Virus record (IMG/VR): IMGVR_UViG_3300040958_000031
Coordinates: 1 to 36,583 of that record
Length of the DNA stretch: 36,583 nucleotides
From: a virus
Strand: one strand, 5' to 3'
Below the pieces are notes generated by a model that had not been told where the DNA came from, ran no database searches, and saw only the letters and a list, made by a program, of their open reading frames with translations. Position numbers and translations under genes: made by a program. This document shows, in pieces, positions 1-6,177 of this stretch; position 1 is the first letter of the stretch; each line of letters opens with the position of its first letter.

Positions 1-222
1 ATGACCATCGCCAACAAAATCATCGACAAGTGCGGCGGGATCTCAAGGGTCGCGGAGCTAACTGGATGCTCCGAAAGCTGGGTCTACCGCTGGACGGTCG
101 GCCAGGAGAAGGGCGGCACTGGAGGCCGCATCCCGCAGAAAGCGCAACAGGCTTTGATCGAAGCGGCCCAACAGGGCAAATGCAATATCGAGCCATCTGA
201 TTTCTTCGAGGGCGCAGCATGA
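1..222 (+). CDS. Small HTH DNA-binding protein (carph-isopro/YdaS-like)
   Basis: The 73-residue protein has a single helix-turn-helix domain. A recognition-helix-like stretch around residues 18-33 (VAELTGCSESWVYRW) is followed by a GGRIP turn near residues 41-45 and a helix rich in Ala and Gln. The order IIDxxGG, HTH, GRIP, QALIEAA resembles the short carph-isopro or Cro/YdaS-type HTH proteins of proteobacterial prophages. By family it should bind an operator in the early region as a Cro-like or accessory repressor; this is inference. It begins at the first base of the window, so its promoter and operator cannot be seen. Its stop overlaps the start of the next gene by 4 bp, which makes it the first visible cistron of the early operon. 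Confidence 0.75.
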   Translation: MTIANKIIDKCGGISRVAELTGCSESWVYRWTVGQEKGGTGGRIPQKAQQALIEAAQQGKCNIEPSDFFEGAA

Positions 223-887
223 ACGCGCTCGCCCCCGTAAACTCCGCCCGCCTCCCGCAAACCTACGAAGCAGCCCGTGCCGCGTTGGCGCAGTGCAGCG
301 CAGTCGATGAATGCAATGACTGGGCTGACAAGGCGGCTGCATTGGCAAGCTATGCGCGCCAATCCCAAGACGACCAGCTTGAGCGCATGGCGCAGCGCAT
401 CCGTGCAAGGGCCATTCGTCGCGCGGGTGAGCTGCTGAAGCAGATTGAGCCAGCTCCTACTGGCCCAAAGCCAGAATTAAAGGCGGGCGACCGCCTTCAA
501 TTGGGTCGCGCAGATGCAGCTCGTGAAGCCGGCATGTCTCCGCATCAGGCAAAGCAGGCCGTTCGCGTTGCTAACGTTTCTGAGGATGATTTTGAGGAGC
601 AGGTCGAAAGCCCTAATCCTCCGACCCTTTCGCAGCTCGCCAGCCAAGGCACGCAAAAGCGCCAGCCTGAACCGCCCCGACCGATCATCGACTTAAAGGG
701 CCGCGACCCGCGCGAGTTCAACCGCGCACTGCATTTCATTGGCGCGTTCGAAGATTACGCCCGCGCCTTGGTGAAAGAGAACATCGAAGCCGTGACCGCG
801 ATCCTGACCCCAGAGGAGCGTCTGCGTCTGCGCGGCTGCATCAACAAAATCGACGCGGTTCATGACCGCATCATGACGAGGATCTGA
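219..887 (+). CDS. Early phage protein of unknown function, charged and helical
   Basis: This 222-residue protein overlaps the upstream HTH gene by an ATGA. The N-terminal part (about residues 15-75) is Ala/Arg-rich and predicted helical, with the pattern DKAAALASYARQ then IRARAIRRAGELL. This pattern is common in alphaproteobacterial phage proteins loosely annotated as ParB-like or replication-associated. A Pro-rich middle (residues 130-155) leads to a second helical region. I see no catalytic motif. Its place between the HTH regulator and the nuclease/replication genes suggests an early role in DNA metabolism or regulation, but that is inferred from context only. Confidence 0.7.
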   Translation: MNALAPVNSARLPQTYEAARAALAQCSAVDECNDWADKAAALASYARQSQDDQLERMAQRIRARAIRRAGELLKQIEPAPTGPKPELKAGDRLQLGRADAAREAGMSPHQAKQAVRVANVSEDDFEEQVESPNPPTLSQLASQGTQKRQPEPPRPIIDLKGRDPREFNRALHFIGAFEDYARALVKENIEAVTAILTPEERLRLRGCINKIDAVHDRIMTRI

Positions 888-889
888 CC

Positions 890-1324
890 ATGCGTAGCAA
901 GACAGACGTTACCTCCGAAATTCGCCGCCTTGTTCAAGAGCGCGTCGGCGCAGGAATTGCGATCCGGGTTGACTGGTTCACCCAAGAAATCCTGACGATG
1001 AAGTCTGAGATAGACGGCGAAGATGCCGATTTCTACGTGGCCTGCGCAGTCGATTTCATCAAAGAAACCGTGTCGCGGACTGTGGGTGCATATGCCCCCA
1101 AAGCCGCTGCGGCGACTGACCGTCAGATCATCATGGACGGCTTCGATCACATGCAGAAAGCCTACACGGTCATGCGCCAGGGCGAACAGGTTCTCGTTCC
1201 CATCCAAAGCCTGACCGACGAGGAGATCGAAGCCCGCGCCGCTGAATACGAAGCCATGGCAAAGGCTTGTATCGCGCACGCAAAAGAGCTTCGCGCTTAC
1301 GGCCGGATGCGGGCCGCGGCCTGA
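890..1324 (+). CDS. Hypothetical early protein
   Basis: The 144-residue protein starts at ATG 890, two bases after the previous stop, behind a GAGGATC stretch that can serve as ribosome-binding site. It is acidic to neutral, with predicted helices and no transmembrane segment. The C-terminal half (LTDEEIEARAAEYEAMAKA) looks like a charged helix that could form a coiled coil. I recognise no family. Codon use matches the neighbours and the 3' end shares an ATGA with the next gene, so it is almost certainly translated as part of the early operon. Confidence 0.7.
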   Translation: MRSKTDVTSEIRRLVQERVGAGIAIRVDWFTQEILTMKSEIDGEDADFYVACAVDFIKETVSRTVGAYAPKAAAATDRQIIMDGFDHMQKAYTVMRQGEQVLVPIQSLTDEEIEARAAEYEAMAKACIAHAKELRAYGRMRAAA

Positions 1325-1626
1325 TGACATGCCAGCCCCTGAAAATAGACCGTCTGCAGCTGATGGCGTTCAGCGGCGTGGATGTCATCACCCCGGTTGC
1401 GGCGGCATCGGATGCTTCGGCTTCGTTGCCCCGCACGGGCACCCGCGTACAAAGCCCCTGCGCGCCTGTCGCGATCATCGGGAATGGGCAGAGCAACGCT
1501 GGCGTGATGCCTATCATCGCACGACGGGCGAAGGGCATGCGCTTCCGCAGCAACGAGAGCCGCAAGCGCTTCCTGGCGGTTCACAAGTCGCTGGCGACCT
1601 ACTTGGCGGGGCGTGACCATGCGTAG
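1324..1626 (+). CDS. Hypothetical small early protein
   Basis: The start at ATG 1324 is chosen because it overlaps the preceding TGA (ATGA), the pattern throughout this operon. An earlier in-frame ATG at 1267 would overlap the previous gene heavily. The product of 100 residues ends in a basic segment (RRAKGMRFRSNESRKRF), which may contact nucleic acid. It has no recognisable domain. It overlaps the start of the VRR-NUC gene by 8 bp. Confidence 0.6.
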   Translation: MTCQPLKIDRLQLMAFSGVDVITPVAAASDASASLPRTGTRVQSPCAPVAIIGNGQSNAGVMPIIARRAKGMRFRSNESRKRFLAVHKSLATYLAGRDHA

Positions 1627-1945
1627 AGCCGCCAAGGTCGATCGCAACCAAGCCGAGATCGTCGGTGCCCTGCGCGCCGTCGGTGCCAGCGTCCAGCCGC
1701 TTCATGCAGTGGGGCAGGGATGCCCTGACCTGCTGGTCGGGTTCCGCGGCCGGTGCTTTGCCATCGAGGTGAAGGACGGCCTGCTGCCCCCGTCGGCGCG
1801 CAAGCTGACCCCGGCGCAAGTCGAGTGGCACGGCGCATGGCGCGGACATGTCGTGGTTGTCACCAGCGCCGAGGAGGCCACCGCTGCCATCGGAGTGCCA
1901 AGCTACACCGACCTGCATCGCCAGATCATCGGAGAGGTCGAATGA
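1619..1945 (+). CDS. VRR-NUC/PD-(D/E)XK family nuclease
   Basis: The 108-residue protein carries the core of the VRR-NUC branch of the PD-(D/E)XK nucleases. GCPDLLVGF gives the PD, and FAIEVKDG gives the E-x-K about 15 residues later, followed by a helix starting LTPAQVEW. Small phage VRR-NUC proteins are thought to act as structure-specific nucleases, possibly Holliday-junction resolvases, during replication and before packaging. The ATG at 1619 is preferred over GTG 1613 because it gives the usual basic N-terminus (MRRAAKVDRNQ); both are possible. It is translationally coupled to the downstream initiator gene by ATGA. Confidence 0.85.
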   Translation: MRRAAKVDRNQAEIVGALRAVGASVQPLHAVGQGCPDLLVGFRGRCFAIEVKDGLLPPSARKLTPAQVEWHGAWRGHVVVVTSAEEATAAIGVPSYTDLHRQIIGEVE

Positions 1946-2670
1946 GCGTCCGCATCATGGCTGCAGTTTTCGAGAGCAGCACGCTCAAGGCTGGCGAGCG
2001 TCTTGTTATGTTGGCGCTGGCCGACCACGCCGACGACCAGGGCCGCTGCTACCCTTCGACGCCCCGCTTGGCGCAGAGAACTGGCATGTCGGAGCGCGCA
2101 GTGCAGGGCCACATCAAGGCACTTCGGGCAGAGGGCTACCTGCAGATCGAAGACAACGCCGGGCCAGGCGGGACGAACCTGTTCTTCGTTCGTCCAACCC
2201 CAGTAACCCCCGCAGATTCTGCGCCCCCGCAAAAGCTGCGCCCCCGCAAAAGCTGCGCCACCCCCCCGCAGAAAACGTCATTTACCCCCGCAGAATCTGC
2301 GGACGAACCATCAAGAACCACCATTGAACCATCAATACCAGAAGCTAACGCTTCTGGGCGCTGCGCGCCGTCTGAAGCTGAGAATGCTGAATTCTGGGCA
2401 AATGCTCGGGAATACCTCAAGCGCAAGCGGGTGAGTGAAAAGCCTGCTGGCTCGTTCATCGGGAAAATGATCCGTGAGCATGGCTTCAACAGGACACGCG
2501 AAGCCTTCAGGCGATCGCAGCGCGAGGGCGTAGCGGAGCCGATCCCCTGGATTACCGCCACGCTCAAGACCCCTGTCCATCAACCCGCCATCACCGCCGA
2601 AACCCTGCGCCTCGTCACAGCCCAAATGGAAGCCGACGACGCGTTTGAACAGAGAAGGGCCGCACGATGA
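1942..2670 (+). CDS. Lambda-O-like replication initiator with N-terminal winged helix
   Basis: The start at ATG 1942 overlaps the previous stop; longer in-frame openings upstream lie inside the VRR-NUC gene. The 242-residue protein opens with a winged-helix domain (residues about 5-75) containing LVMLALADHAD, then GRCYPS and LAQRTGMSERAVQGHIKAL. This is the usual signature of phage O-type and HTH_36 replication proteins. The middle (residues about 85-125) is Pro/Ser-rich and is encoded by the iteron array. The C-terminal part is helical and basic and probably recruits a helicase loader or helicase. The arrangement, an initiator with its own binding sites inside the gene, is that of lambda O and ori; the call rests on that and on the domain order. 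Confidence 0.8.
   Translation: MSVRIMAAVFESSTLKAGERLVMLALADHADDQGRCYPSTPRLAQRTGMSERAVQGHIKALRAEGYLQIEDNAGPGGTNLFFVRPTPVTPADSAPPQKLRPRKSCATPPQKTSFTPAESADEPSRTTIEPSIPEANASGRCAPSEAENAEFWANAREYLKRKRVSEKPAGSFIGKMIREHGFNRTREAFRRSQREGVAEPIPWITATLKTPVHQPAITAETLRLVTAQMEADDAFEQRRAAR
2207..2301 (+). repeat. Iteron array inside the initiator gene, probable replication origin
   Basis: Five 17-bp units beginning CCCCCGCA are seen at 2207-2223, 2224-2240, 2241-2257, 2263-2279 (degenerate) and 2285-2301. Units 2 and 3 are identical. Units 1 and 5 carry near-palindromic cores, CGCAGATTCTGCG and CGCAGAATCTGCG, which are exact reverse complements of each other. The first three units are head to tail with no spacer. 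Iterons inside an initiator gene are the hallmark of lambdoid origins, where the O protein binds them. I infer the same here. Confidence 0.75.
2302..2357 (+). other. Origin-flanking AT-richer segment and perfect inverted repeat
   Basis: Just downstream of the iterons is a stretch less GC-rich than its surroundings (2303-2337) with repeated AACCATCAA-like words. It is followed by a perfect 8-bp inverted repeat, CCAGAAGC at 2338-2345 and GCTTCTGG at 2350-2357, with a TAAC loop. Iterons followed by an easily melted region and an inverted repeat is the order found in the lambda origin. The melting role is inferred. Confidence 0.55.
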
Positions 2671-3281
2671 ATCTCCACGCCGCCGACCTCACCAGCAAAC
2701 TGAGCGAATACCTTGCCCGCCGCGTCCCGCCCAAAGGCATCGCTGGCGACGAGAACCTCAAGGCTGCCCAGATGACCGAATACCTGCGCATCCTGCGTCG
2801 GTTTGCCCCCGAGGGCGAGAAGCTGGCAGCCTGGTGGCGCGAGTTCTCCGACAAGCTGTCCGACGAGGCCGAGACGTGGGCTTGGCCCAGCCCGAAGGAC
2901 TTGGCCCGTGCTGCGAAGGCCGCCGGTTCCAAGGTTGGCGGAAACGGCGACAGCTGGAAGGCCGACAGCGTCGAGATCAACCTGAAGCGCCTGAATGACG
3001 GGCTGCCCATCAGCGAGAATTGGCTTTGGGGCCGCAGCGCTATCATGCTGGAGAAGGCCGGTGCCAGCCGTCACGTCCTGCGTGAACGCCGCCTGCAGTT
3101 GGCACAGCAGATGGCTGAGACATACCCCGCCGATCAGGTCCGCGCCCGTCTGATCGAGCTGCGCGAAGCCCACGAAGCCGCCCGCGCTGATGTGGACAGC
3201 CGGGCCATCATCAAGCGCGAGGTCGGCATCCCCGACAAGCGCGCCTTCGACGTGTCTGAGCTGGAGGCGCTGGTAGCATGA
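2667..3281 (+). CDS. Hypothetical protein beside the initiator, possible replication partner
   Basis: The 204-residue protein is coupled to the initiator gene by ATGA. It is helical and strongly charged. Trp-containing motifs AAWWREFSDKL and WAWPSPKDLARAA lie in the first half, and a long Arg/Glu-rich helix runs from about residue 125 to 175. There is no Walker motif, so it is not an ATPase. In lambdoid replication modules the gene next to the initiator often supplies a helicase loader or adaptor; I propose that role only from position. I recognise no family. Confidence 0.7.
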   Translation: MNLHAADLTSKLSEYLARRVPPKGIAGDENLKAAQMTEYLRILRRFAPEGEKLAAWWREFSDKLSDEAETWAWPSPKDLARAAKAAGSKVGGNGDSWKADSVEINLKRLNDGLPISENWLWGRSAIMLEKAGASRHVLRERRLQLAQQMAETYPADQVRARLIELREAHEAARADVDSRAIIKREVGIPDKRAFDVSELEALVA

Positions 3282-3517
3282 CCCGCCACCCCCTCAGGGC
3301 ATTCTTCCGCCGCGGCCAGCCTGTTCCACTGACGGGCGCAGACTTCGCCTATCGCCACCGCTGCGCAATGCGGGACCGCATCGACACCATCGCTGCGCTG
3401 CATCGCGACGGCCTGATCCACCAGACCCAGGGCCAGCGAGAAACGATCTGGGAGCTGACTGAGGCCGGTATCGCCTACGCCCGTTCTGTTCTGTGCATCC
3501 CGGAGGCACGGGCATGA
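3278..3517 (+). CDS. Small winged-helix-like hypothetical protein
   Basis: The 79-residue protein shares an ATGA with the preceding gene. The second half reads IAALHRDGLIHQTQ, then IWELTEAGIAYAR, the pattern of a winged-helix wing followed by a final helix as in small phage transcription or replication factors. The N-terminus is basic. DNA binding is plausible but not proven from sequence. Confidence 0.6.
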   Translation: MTRHPLRAFFRRGQPVPLTGADFAYRHRCAMRDRIDTIAALHRDGLIHQTQGQRETIWELTEAGIAYARSVLCIPEARA

Positions 3518-3723
3518 AGCGCCGCATGACAAACAACCCTTTCGGCAAGCGCAAGATGCCCGCCGCTGCCGTACCGCCGGCCCCGTTCGACATCCCTGCG
3601 GCAGACCGTGACGAGACAGCCCCAACCGGCCGCATCATCCGCCGCGCTACACCCAAGCGCCCCTTCACCGCACAGGACACCATCGACGTGATCCGCCGCA
3701 TGACCCTGGAGGCCCGCAAGTGA
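3514..3723 (+). CDS. Small basic hypothetical protein
   Basis: The start at ATG 3514 is chosen for its ATGA overlap with the previous stop; an in-frame ATG at 3493 lies within the upstream gene. The 69-residue product is rich in Arg, Lys and Pro with low sequence complexity in the middle and ends in a short helix (IDVIRRMTLEARK). No family is recognised. Its place in the coupled gene chain supports translation. Confidence 0.55.
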   Translation: MKRRMTNNPFGKRKMPAAAVPPAPFDIPAADRDETAPTGRIIRRATPKRPFTAQDTIDVIRRMTLEARK

Positions 3724-4061
3724 ACGCTTTCCTATCGCCCGAACGCCACCCGGCCCGCAACGTCGGCAATGACCCTTACCACCCCTACGGCGCCCGGAAC
3801 ATCGTCACCGAGAACCGCGACGACGTGATGGCAATGCTGGCATCGCTAGCACGCGCTTCGCAGCAATACGCCGAGGGCAAGGTGTTCCTCGCCAAGTCGC
3901 CGCTGCGGTCCAAGCCGTGGATTGCCGGGGCGATGAAAACCCTGGGCCTGATCGATGAACGTCCGTCGCCGAATGGTGCCTGCGCCGTGGTCCTGACGCC
4001 TCGCGGCCGGGAACAGGTCAGCATCGCCAAAGCCAATGGCTGGATCGGAGAAGCAGCATGA
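3720..4061 (+). CDS. Hypothetical early protein, possible winged helix
   Basis: This gene starts with GTG at 3720, overlapping the previous TGA as GTGA, one of the few non-ATG starts in the operon. The 113-residue product has a helix at residues 34-55 and then KSPLRSKPWIAGAMKTLG and VVLTPRGREQV. This is a layout like a winged-helix domain in which a Pro/Gly-rich wing precedes a final helix. It is a likely DNA-binding or regulatory protein, with low certainty. It ends in an ATGA overlap with the NUMOD-like gene. Confidence 0.6.
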   Translation: MNAFLSPERHPARNVGNDPYHPYGARNIVTENRDDVMAMLASLARASQQYAEGKVFLAKSPLRSKPWIAGAMKTLGLIDERPSPNGACAVVLTPRGREQVSIAKANGWIGEAA

Positions 4062-4678
4062 GCCGCGCGAACTGCATGCCCGTGCACATTAGGGGTAAGG
4101 ATTATCCGTCAGTAAATGAAGCCGCTGCCGCCTTGGGTATCAAGCCGGCATCCCTTTCGAGCTACCTCAGCCGTTATGGTCACACCGAAGGCGTCGGGCT
4201 GGGCTGTTCCTCACCAGCGCGCAACAAATATCCGCGCAACAAGAAGCCCGTTGATATTGCCGGGCATCAGTTTGCAACCGTGAAGGCCGCAGCGGATGCA
4301 CTGGGTGTCAACTACCAAGCCTTGGCCCGCACGCTGAAACGCCCATTGTCTGAGAAATCAGCCCGTCGCCTGCTTCGTCTGGTCAATGCGTGGAAGGCCC
4401 GCAAGGCCGCAGAGGCCGATGATGCCATGCGCAAGGCGTGGGCGGCCTCCATGCGCAAAACAGTCCAGGTGGACCGCGCCGCAATGCGTGCCCACGCTCA
4501 GGAACTGGCCCGCAAGAACGCGCTGAACCACCCCCGCGCAGATGAGATCGCGCAAGCCTACCGTGACGGAGTGCGGACTGCAGACATTGCCCGAGAGTAC
4601 GGCATTTCCAACGCGCGCATCTCTGCGCTTGTGGAGGTGCTTGGCATCCCCCGTCGGTCCGAGCGGGTGGCAGCATGA
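4058..4678 (+). CDS. Tandem NUMOD-like HTH DNA-binding protein without a nuclease domain
   Basis: The 206-residue protein contains two copies of a short module. Copy one is at residues 9-40 (VHIRGKDYPSVNEAAAALGI, then LSSYLSRYG). Copy two is at residues 65-95 (VDIAGHQFATVKAAADALGV, then LARTLKRP). The strand-then-HTH pattern matches the NUMOD1/NUMOD-type DNA-binding modules usually attached to GIY-YIG or HNH homing endonucleases. A third, resolvase-type HTH lies near the C-terminus (IAQAYRDGVRTADIAREYGIS). I see no nuclease motif, so this looks like a DNA-targeting protein alone, perhaps a regulator or a domesticated homing endonuclease part. It sits in the coupled early operon. Confidence 0.7.
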   Translation: MSRANCMPVHIRGKDYPSVNEAAAALGIKPASLSSYLSRYGHTEGVGLGCSSPARNKYPRNKKPVDIAGHQFATVKAAADALGVNYQALARTLKRPLSEKSARRLLRLVNAWKARKAAEADDAMRKAWAASMRKTVQVDRAAMRAHAQELARKNALNHPRADEIAQAYRDGVRTADIAREYGISNARISALVEVLGIPRRSERVAA

Positions 4679-4863
4679 GGCCCGAACTGAAGTTTACCCG
4701 CCAGGAACGCAACCAGCGCGAACGCCGGGCTCGCCGGCAGCAGGACCACCAGCTGACAGCCACCATCGCAGCCTTGGGCGCAGGAGACGAGAGCGACTGG
4801 CCCCAGGACACCACGGAACATCACAAGCCCGCCAGACGGGAACAGAGGGGCGCAGAGGGATGA
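4675..4863 (+). CDS. Very small charged hypothetical protein
   Basis: The 62-residue, highly charged protein (ERNQRERRARRQQDHQ near residue 12) overlaps both neighbours by ATGA. Its only support is coupling and codon use. The basic first half might bind nucleic acid. Confidence 0.5.
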   Translation: MRPELKFTRQERNQRERRARRQQDHQLTATIAALGAGDESDWPQDTTEHHKPARREQRGAEG

Positions 4864-5180
4864 GTGAACGCAAGTGGACGCCGGGGCCGTGGGCTATCGA
4901 CTTCAGCTCGATCATCAGCAAGGCGGACGCGCTGCCAGCTGGTCGCGTGCATGGCTACGGATGCGGGAACGATTTCGTCGCCGATCTGAACGACGGTGAA
5001 TATCACGAATACACCGACCGCGATGAGCAGGATGCTAACGCCCATCTGATCGCCGCGGCGCCGGATCTGTATGAGGCGCTGGATAAAGTGAACCGTTGGT
5101 TCAACGGCGCTGAAACGGAAATCGGAATGATCCTCAGAGAAGCAAACGTCGCTTTGAAGAAAGCACGAGGCCAAGCATGA
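4860..5180 (+). CDS. Conserved phage protein with KWTPGPW and AAPDLYEAL motifs
   Basis: The start at ATG 4860 overlaps the preceding TGA. The 106-residue protein begins with KWTPGPWAI and has DEQDANAHLIAAAPDLYEALDK (residues about 57-78). This pair of motifs is seen in many phage-encoded proteins of unknown function in which the text between them varies. The family is widespread in early regions of siphoviruses, but no biochemical role is known to me. It ends coupled to the next gene. Confidence 0.75.
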   Translation: MSERKWTPGPWAIDFSSIISKADALPAGRVHGYGCGNDFVADLNDGEYHEYTDRDEQDANAHLIAAAPDLYEALDKVNRWFNGAETEIGMILREANVALKKARGQA

Positions 5181-5758
5181 CCACCAAGAGCCGCAAGGCC
5201 AACAAGCAACGCCGCGCCGCTCTTGCCGGCGGTCTGGCAAAATCCAAGAGGCCTATCACGATGATCACAGCAGCATGGGACCACGGCGCTACCGGCCAAG
5301 CCAATCGGGCAGGGCTGGTCATCGAGGAGCGCGGCGAGGTGGACGCCAAGACCGGCAAGACTACGAACCCGAACGGCGTGACCGGCGCCAGGCGTGTCGA
5401 CCTGCTGGAGTTCTGGCACAAGCGTGGCAACATCAGCACGGCAGGCTTCAACGCAGCCACTGCCCTGCGTGACGCGTTCGAGGGCACCTTGCGCGGCAAG
5501 CCTGCGCTGCCGGACAACGACCGGGTACAGTCCAGCCCCAAGCCGGACCATGCGGTGACGATCCAGATCGATCGGCTGAGCAAGTACGAAAAGCTGTCCC
5601 GCCATGTTCAGCTTGGCGACCGGCAGATCATCACCGCCTGCGTGCTGGACGGGCACCACCCGTCATCGGTCTACGGCGCGCTGCGGGTCCGTGATGGGTT
5701 CGCTCATCTGCGAGTGGCGCTAGATCGGCTGTCCGAATCAATGGGGCGCACAAGATAG
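5177..5758 (+). CDS. Last gene of the early operon, DUF6456-like, possible late regulator
   Basis: The 193-residue protein starts in an ATGA overlap. A basic N-terminus (TTKSRKANKQRRAAL) leads to a central segment with RRVDLLEFWHKRGNISTAGFNAA. The C-terminal helical region (RLSKYEKLSRHV, then VLDGHHPSSVYGALRVRDGFAHLRVALDRL) has the layout of DUF6456-type domains of Rhodobacterales phage and chromosomal HTH proteins. Being last before a promoter, structured RNA and the late genes, it could control the early-late switch, as Q or RinA-like proteins do elsewhere. That is positional inference. No metal-binding or catalytic motif is visible. Confidence 0.6.
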   Translation: MTTKSRKANKQRRAALAGGLAKSKRPITMITAAWDHGATGQANRAGLVIEERGEVDAKTGKTTNPNGVTGARRVDLLEFWHKRGNISTAGFNAATALRDAFEGTLRGKPALPDNDRVQSSPKPDHAVTIQIDRLSKYEKLSRHVQLGDRQIITACVLDGHHPSSVYGALRVRDGFAHLRVALDRLSESMGRTR

Positions 5759-5760
5759 GG

Positions 5761-5789
5761 TTGTCAAACACGAAAAGACGTGCTATCCC
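5761..5789 (+). promoter_or_regulatory. Sigma70-like promoter for the structured RNA
   Basis: TTGTCA at 5761-5766 (five of six to TTGACA) is followed after exactly 17 nt by TATCCC at 5784-5789. The -10 is weak by the E. coli consensus but reads CTAT in the alphaproteobacterial style. A start near 5794-5797 would place the first perfect hairpin at the RNA 5' end. It begins 2 bp after the stop of the early operon. Confidence 0.55.
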
Positions 5790-5848
5790 AATAATCGCAG
5801 GCGATTGGTAACTCTATGCCTGCGATCCGCTTTCTGGCGGTGCAATAA

Positions 5849-5916
5849 GGCCTGTAGCTCAGATGGTAGAGCAAGCCGCAGGGCAGAAGGTCGCGGGTTC
5901 AAGTCCCGTCAGGCTA
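5849..5916 (+). other. tRNA-like domain lacking an anticodon arm
   Basis: A canonical D-arm (GCTC 5857-5860, loop AGATGGTA, GAGC 5869-5872) and T-arm (GCGGG, loop TTCAAGT, CCCGT at 5893-5909) are joined by an acceptor-like helix GGCCTG 5849-5854 with CAGGCT 5910-5915. The variable loop AGGTC is normal. Between position 26 and the variable loop are 14 nt instead of 17, and they cannot form a 5-bp anticodon stem; only GCC/GGC with loop GCAG is possible. There is no CCA. It cannot serve as an ordinary tRNA and is probably a structural mimic or a degenerate tRNA fixed in the larger RNA. Confidence 0.65.
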
Positions 5917-6129
5917 GGGTGGCTTGATCAGCCGCCTTTATTGCACCTCCTGAACGCGGTTCGGTGCAACGGTCCCTTGCGTGCGAGGGAGGGAGCCTGC
6001 CGGAAATCAGGCTTACAGCCGCGCTCATCATAAGCCTCAGGCCCACGGTTCGAGTCCGTGCATGGATCAAGGGAAGATCAGGGGCCCGCAACCTACGGTC
6101 AATTGGTGACAGTGCGGAGAGACGCACAC

Positions 6130-6160
6130 AGCCCGCCCCGTTAGTTCGGAGCGGGCTTTT
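6130..6160 (+). terminator. Intrinsic terminator of the structured RNA
   Basis: AGCCCGC at 6130-6136 pairs with GCGGGCT at 6151-6157. The stem is extended by CCG 6138-6140 with CGG 6147-6149 across a C-A mismatch, and is followed by TTTT to 6160. GGGGC at 6081-6085 could pair with GCCCC at 6135-6139 and compete with the terminator. Confidence 0.8.
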
Positions 6161-6177
6161 CCATGCGCCTTCTCACG

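Larger units (their letters stand above)
5794..6160 (+). ncRNA. Structured noncoding RNA with tRNA-like domain (candidate new family)
   Basis: About 365 nt with no credible ORF, a promoter in front and an intrinsic terminator at the end. Helices seen directly: 5794-5802 with 5818-5826 (9 bp, ATCGCAGGC); 5839-5848 with 5938-5947 (10 bp, GGTGCAATAA), closing a three-way junction; the tRNA-like acceptor 5849-5854 with 5910-5915; 5918-5924 with 5930-5936; 5973-5977 with 5986-5990; 5994-5999 with 6008-6013, or instead 6009-6015 with 6031-6037 (AGGCTTA/TAAGCCT); a second T-arm-like hairpin 6044-6060 with loop TTCGAGT; 6112-6116 with 6123-6127; and the terminator. Overlapping alternatives suggest it can switch. 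Function is unknown; candidates are a regulatory RNA for the packaging operon, a tRNA mimic, or a virion RNA. Confidence 0.6.

Noticed and set aside
5849-5916. A functional tRNA gene
   Set aside because: D- and T-arms are canonical but the anticodon arm cannot form, so no anticodon can be assigned; it is reported as a tRNA-like domain instead.
5794-6160. A tmRNA or split tmRNA
   Set aside because: The D-arm is fully paired, unlike tmRNA, and I see no tag reading frame ending in Ala-Ala.
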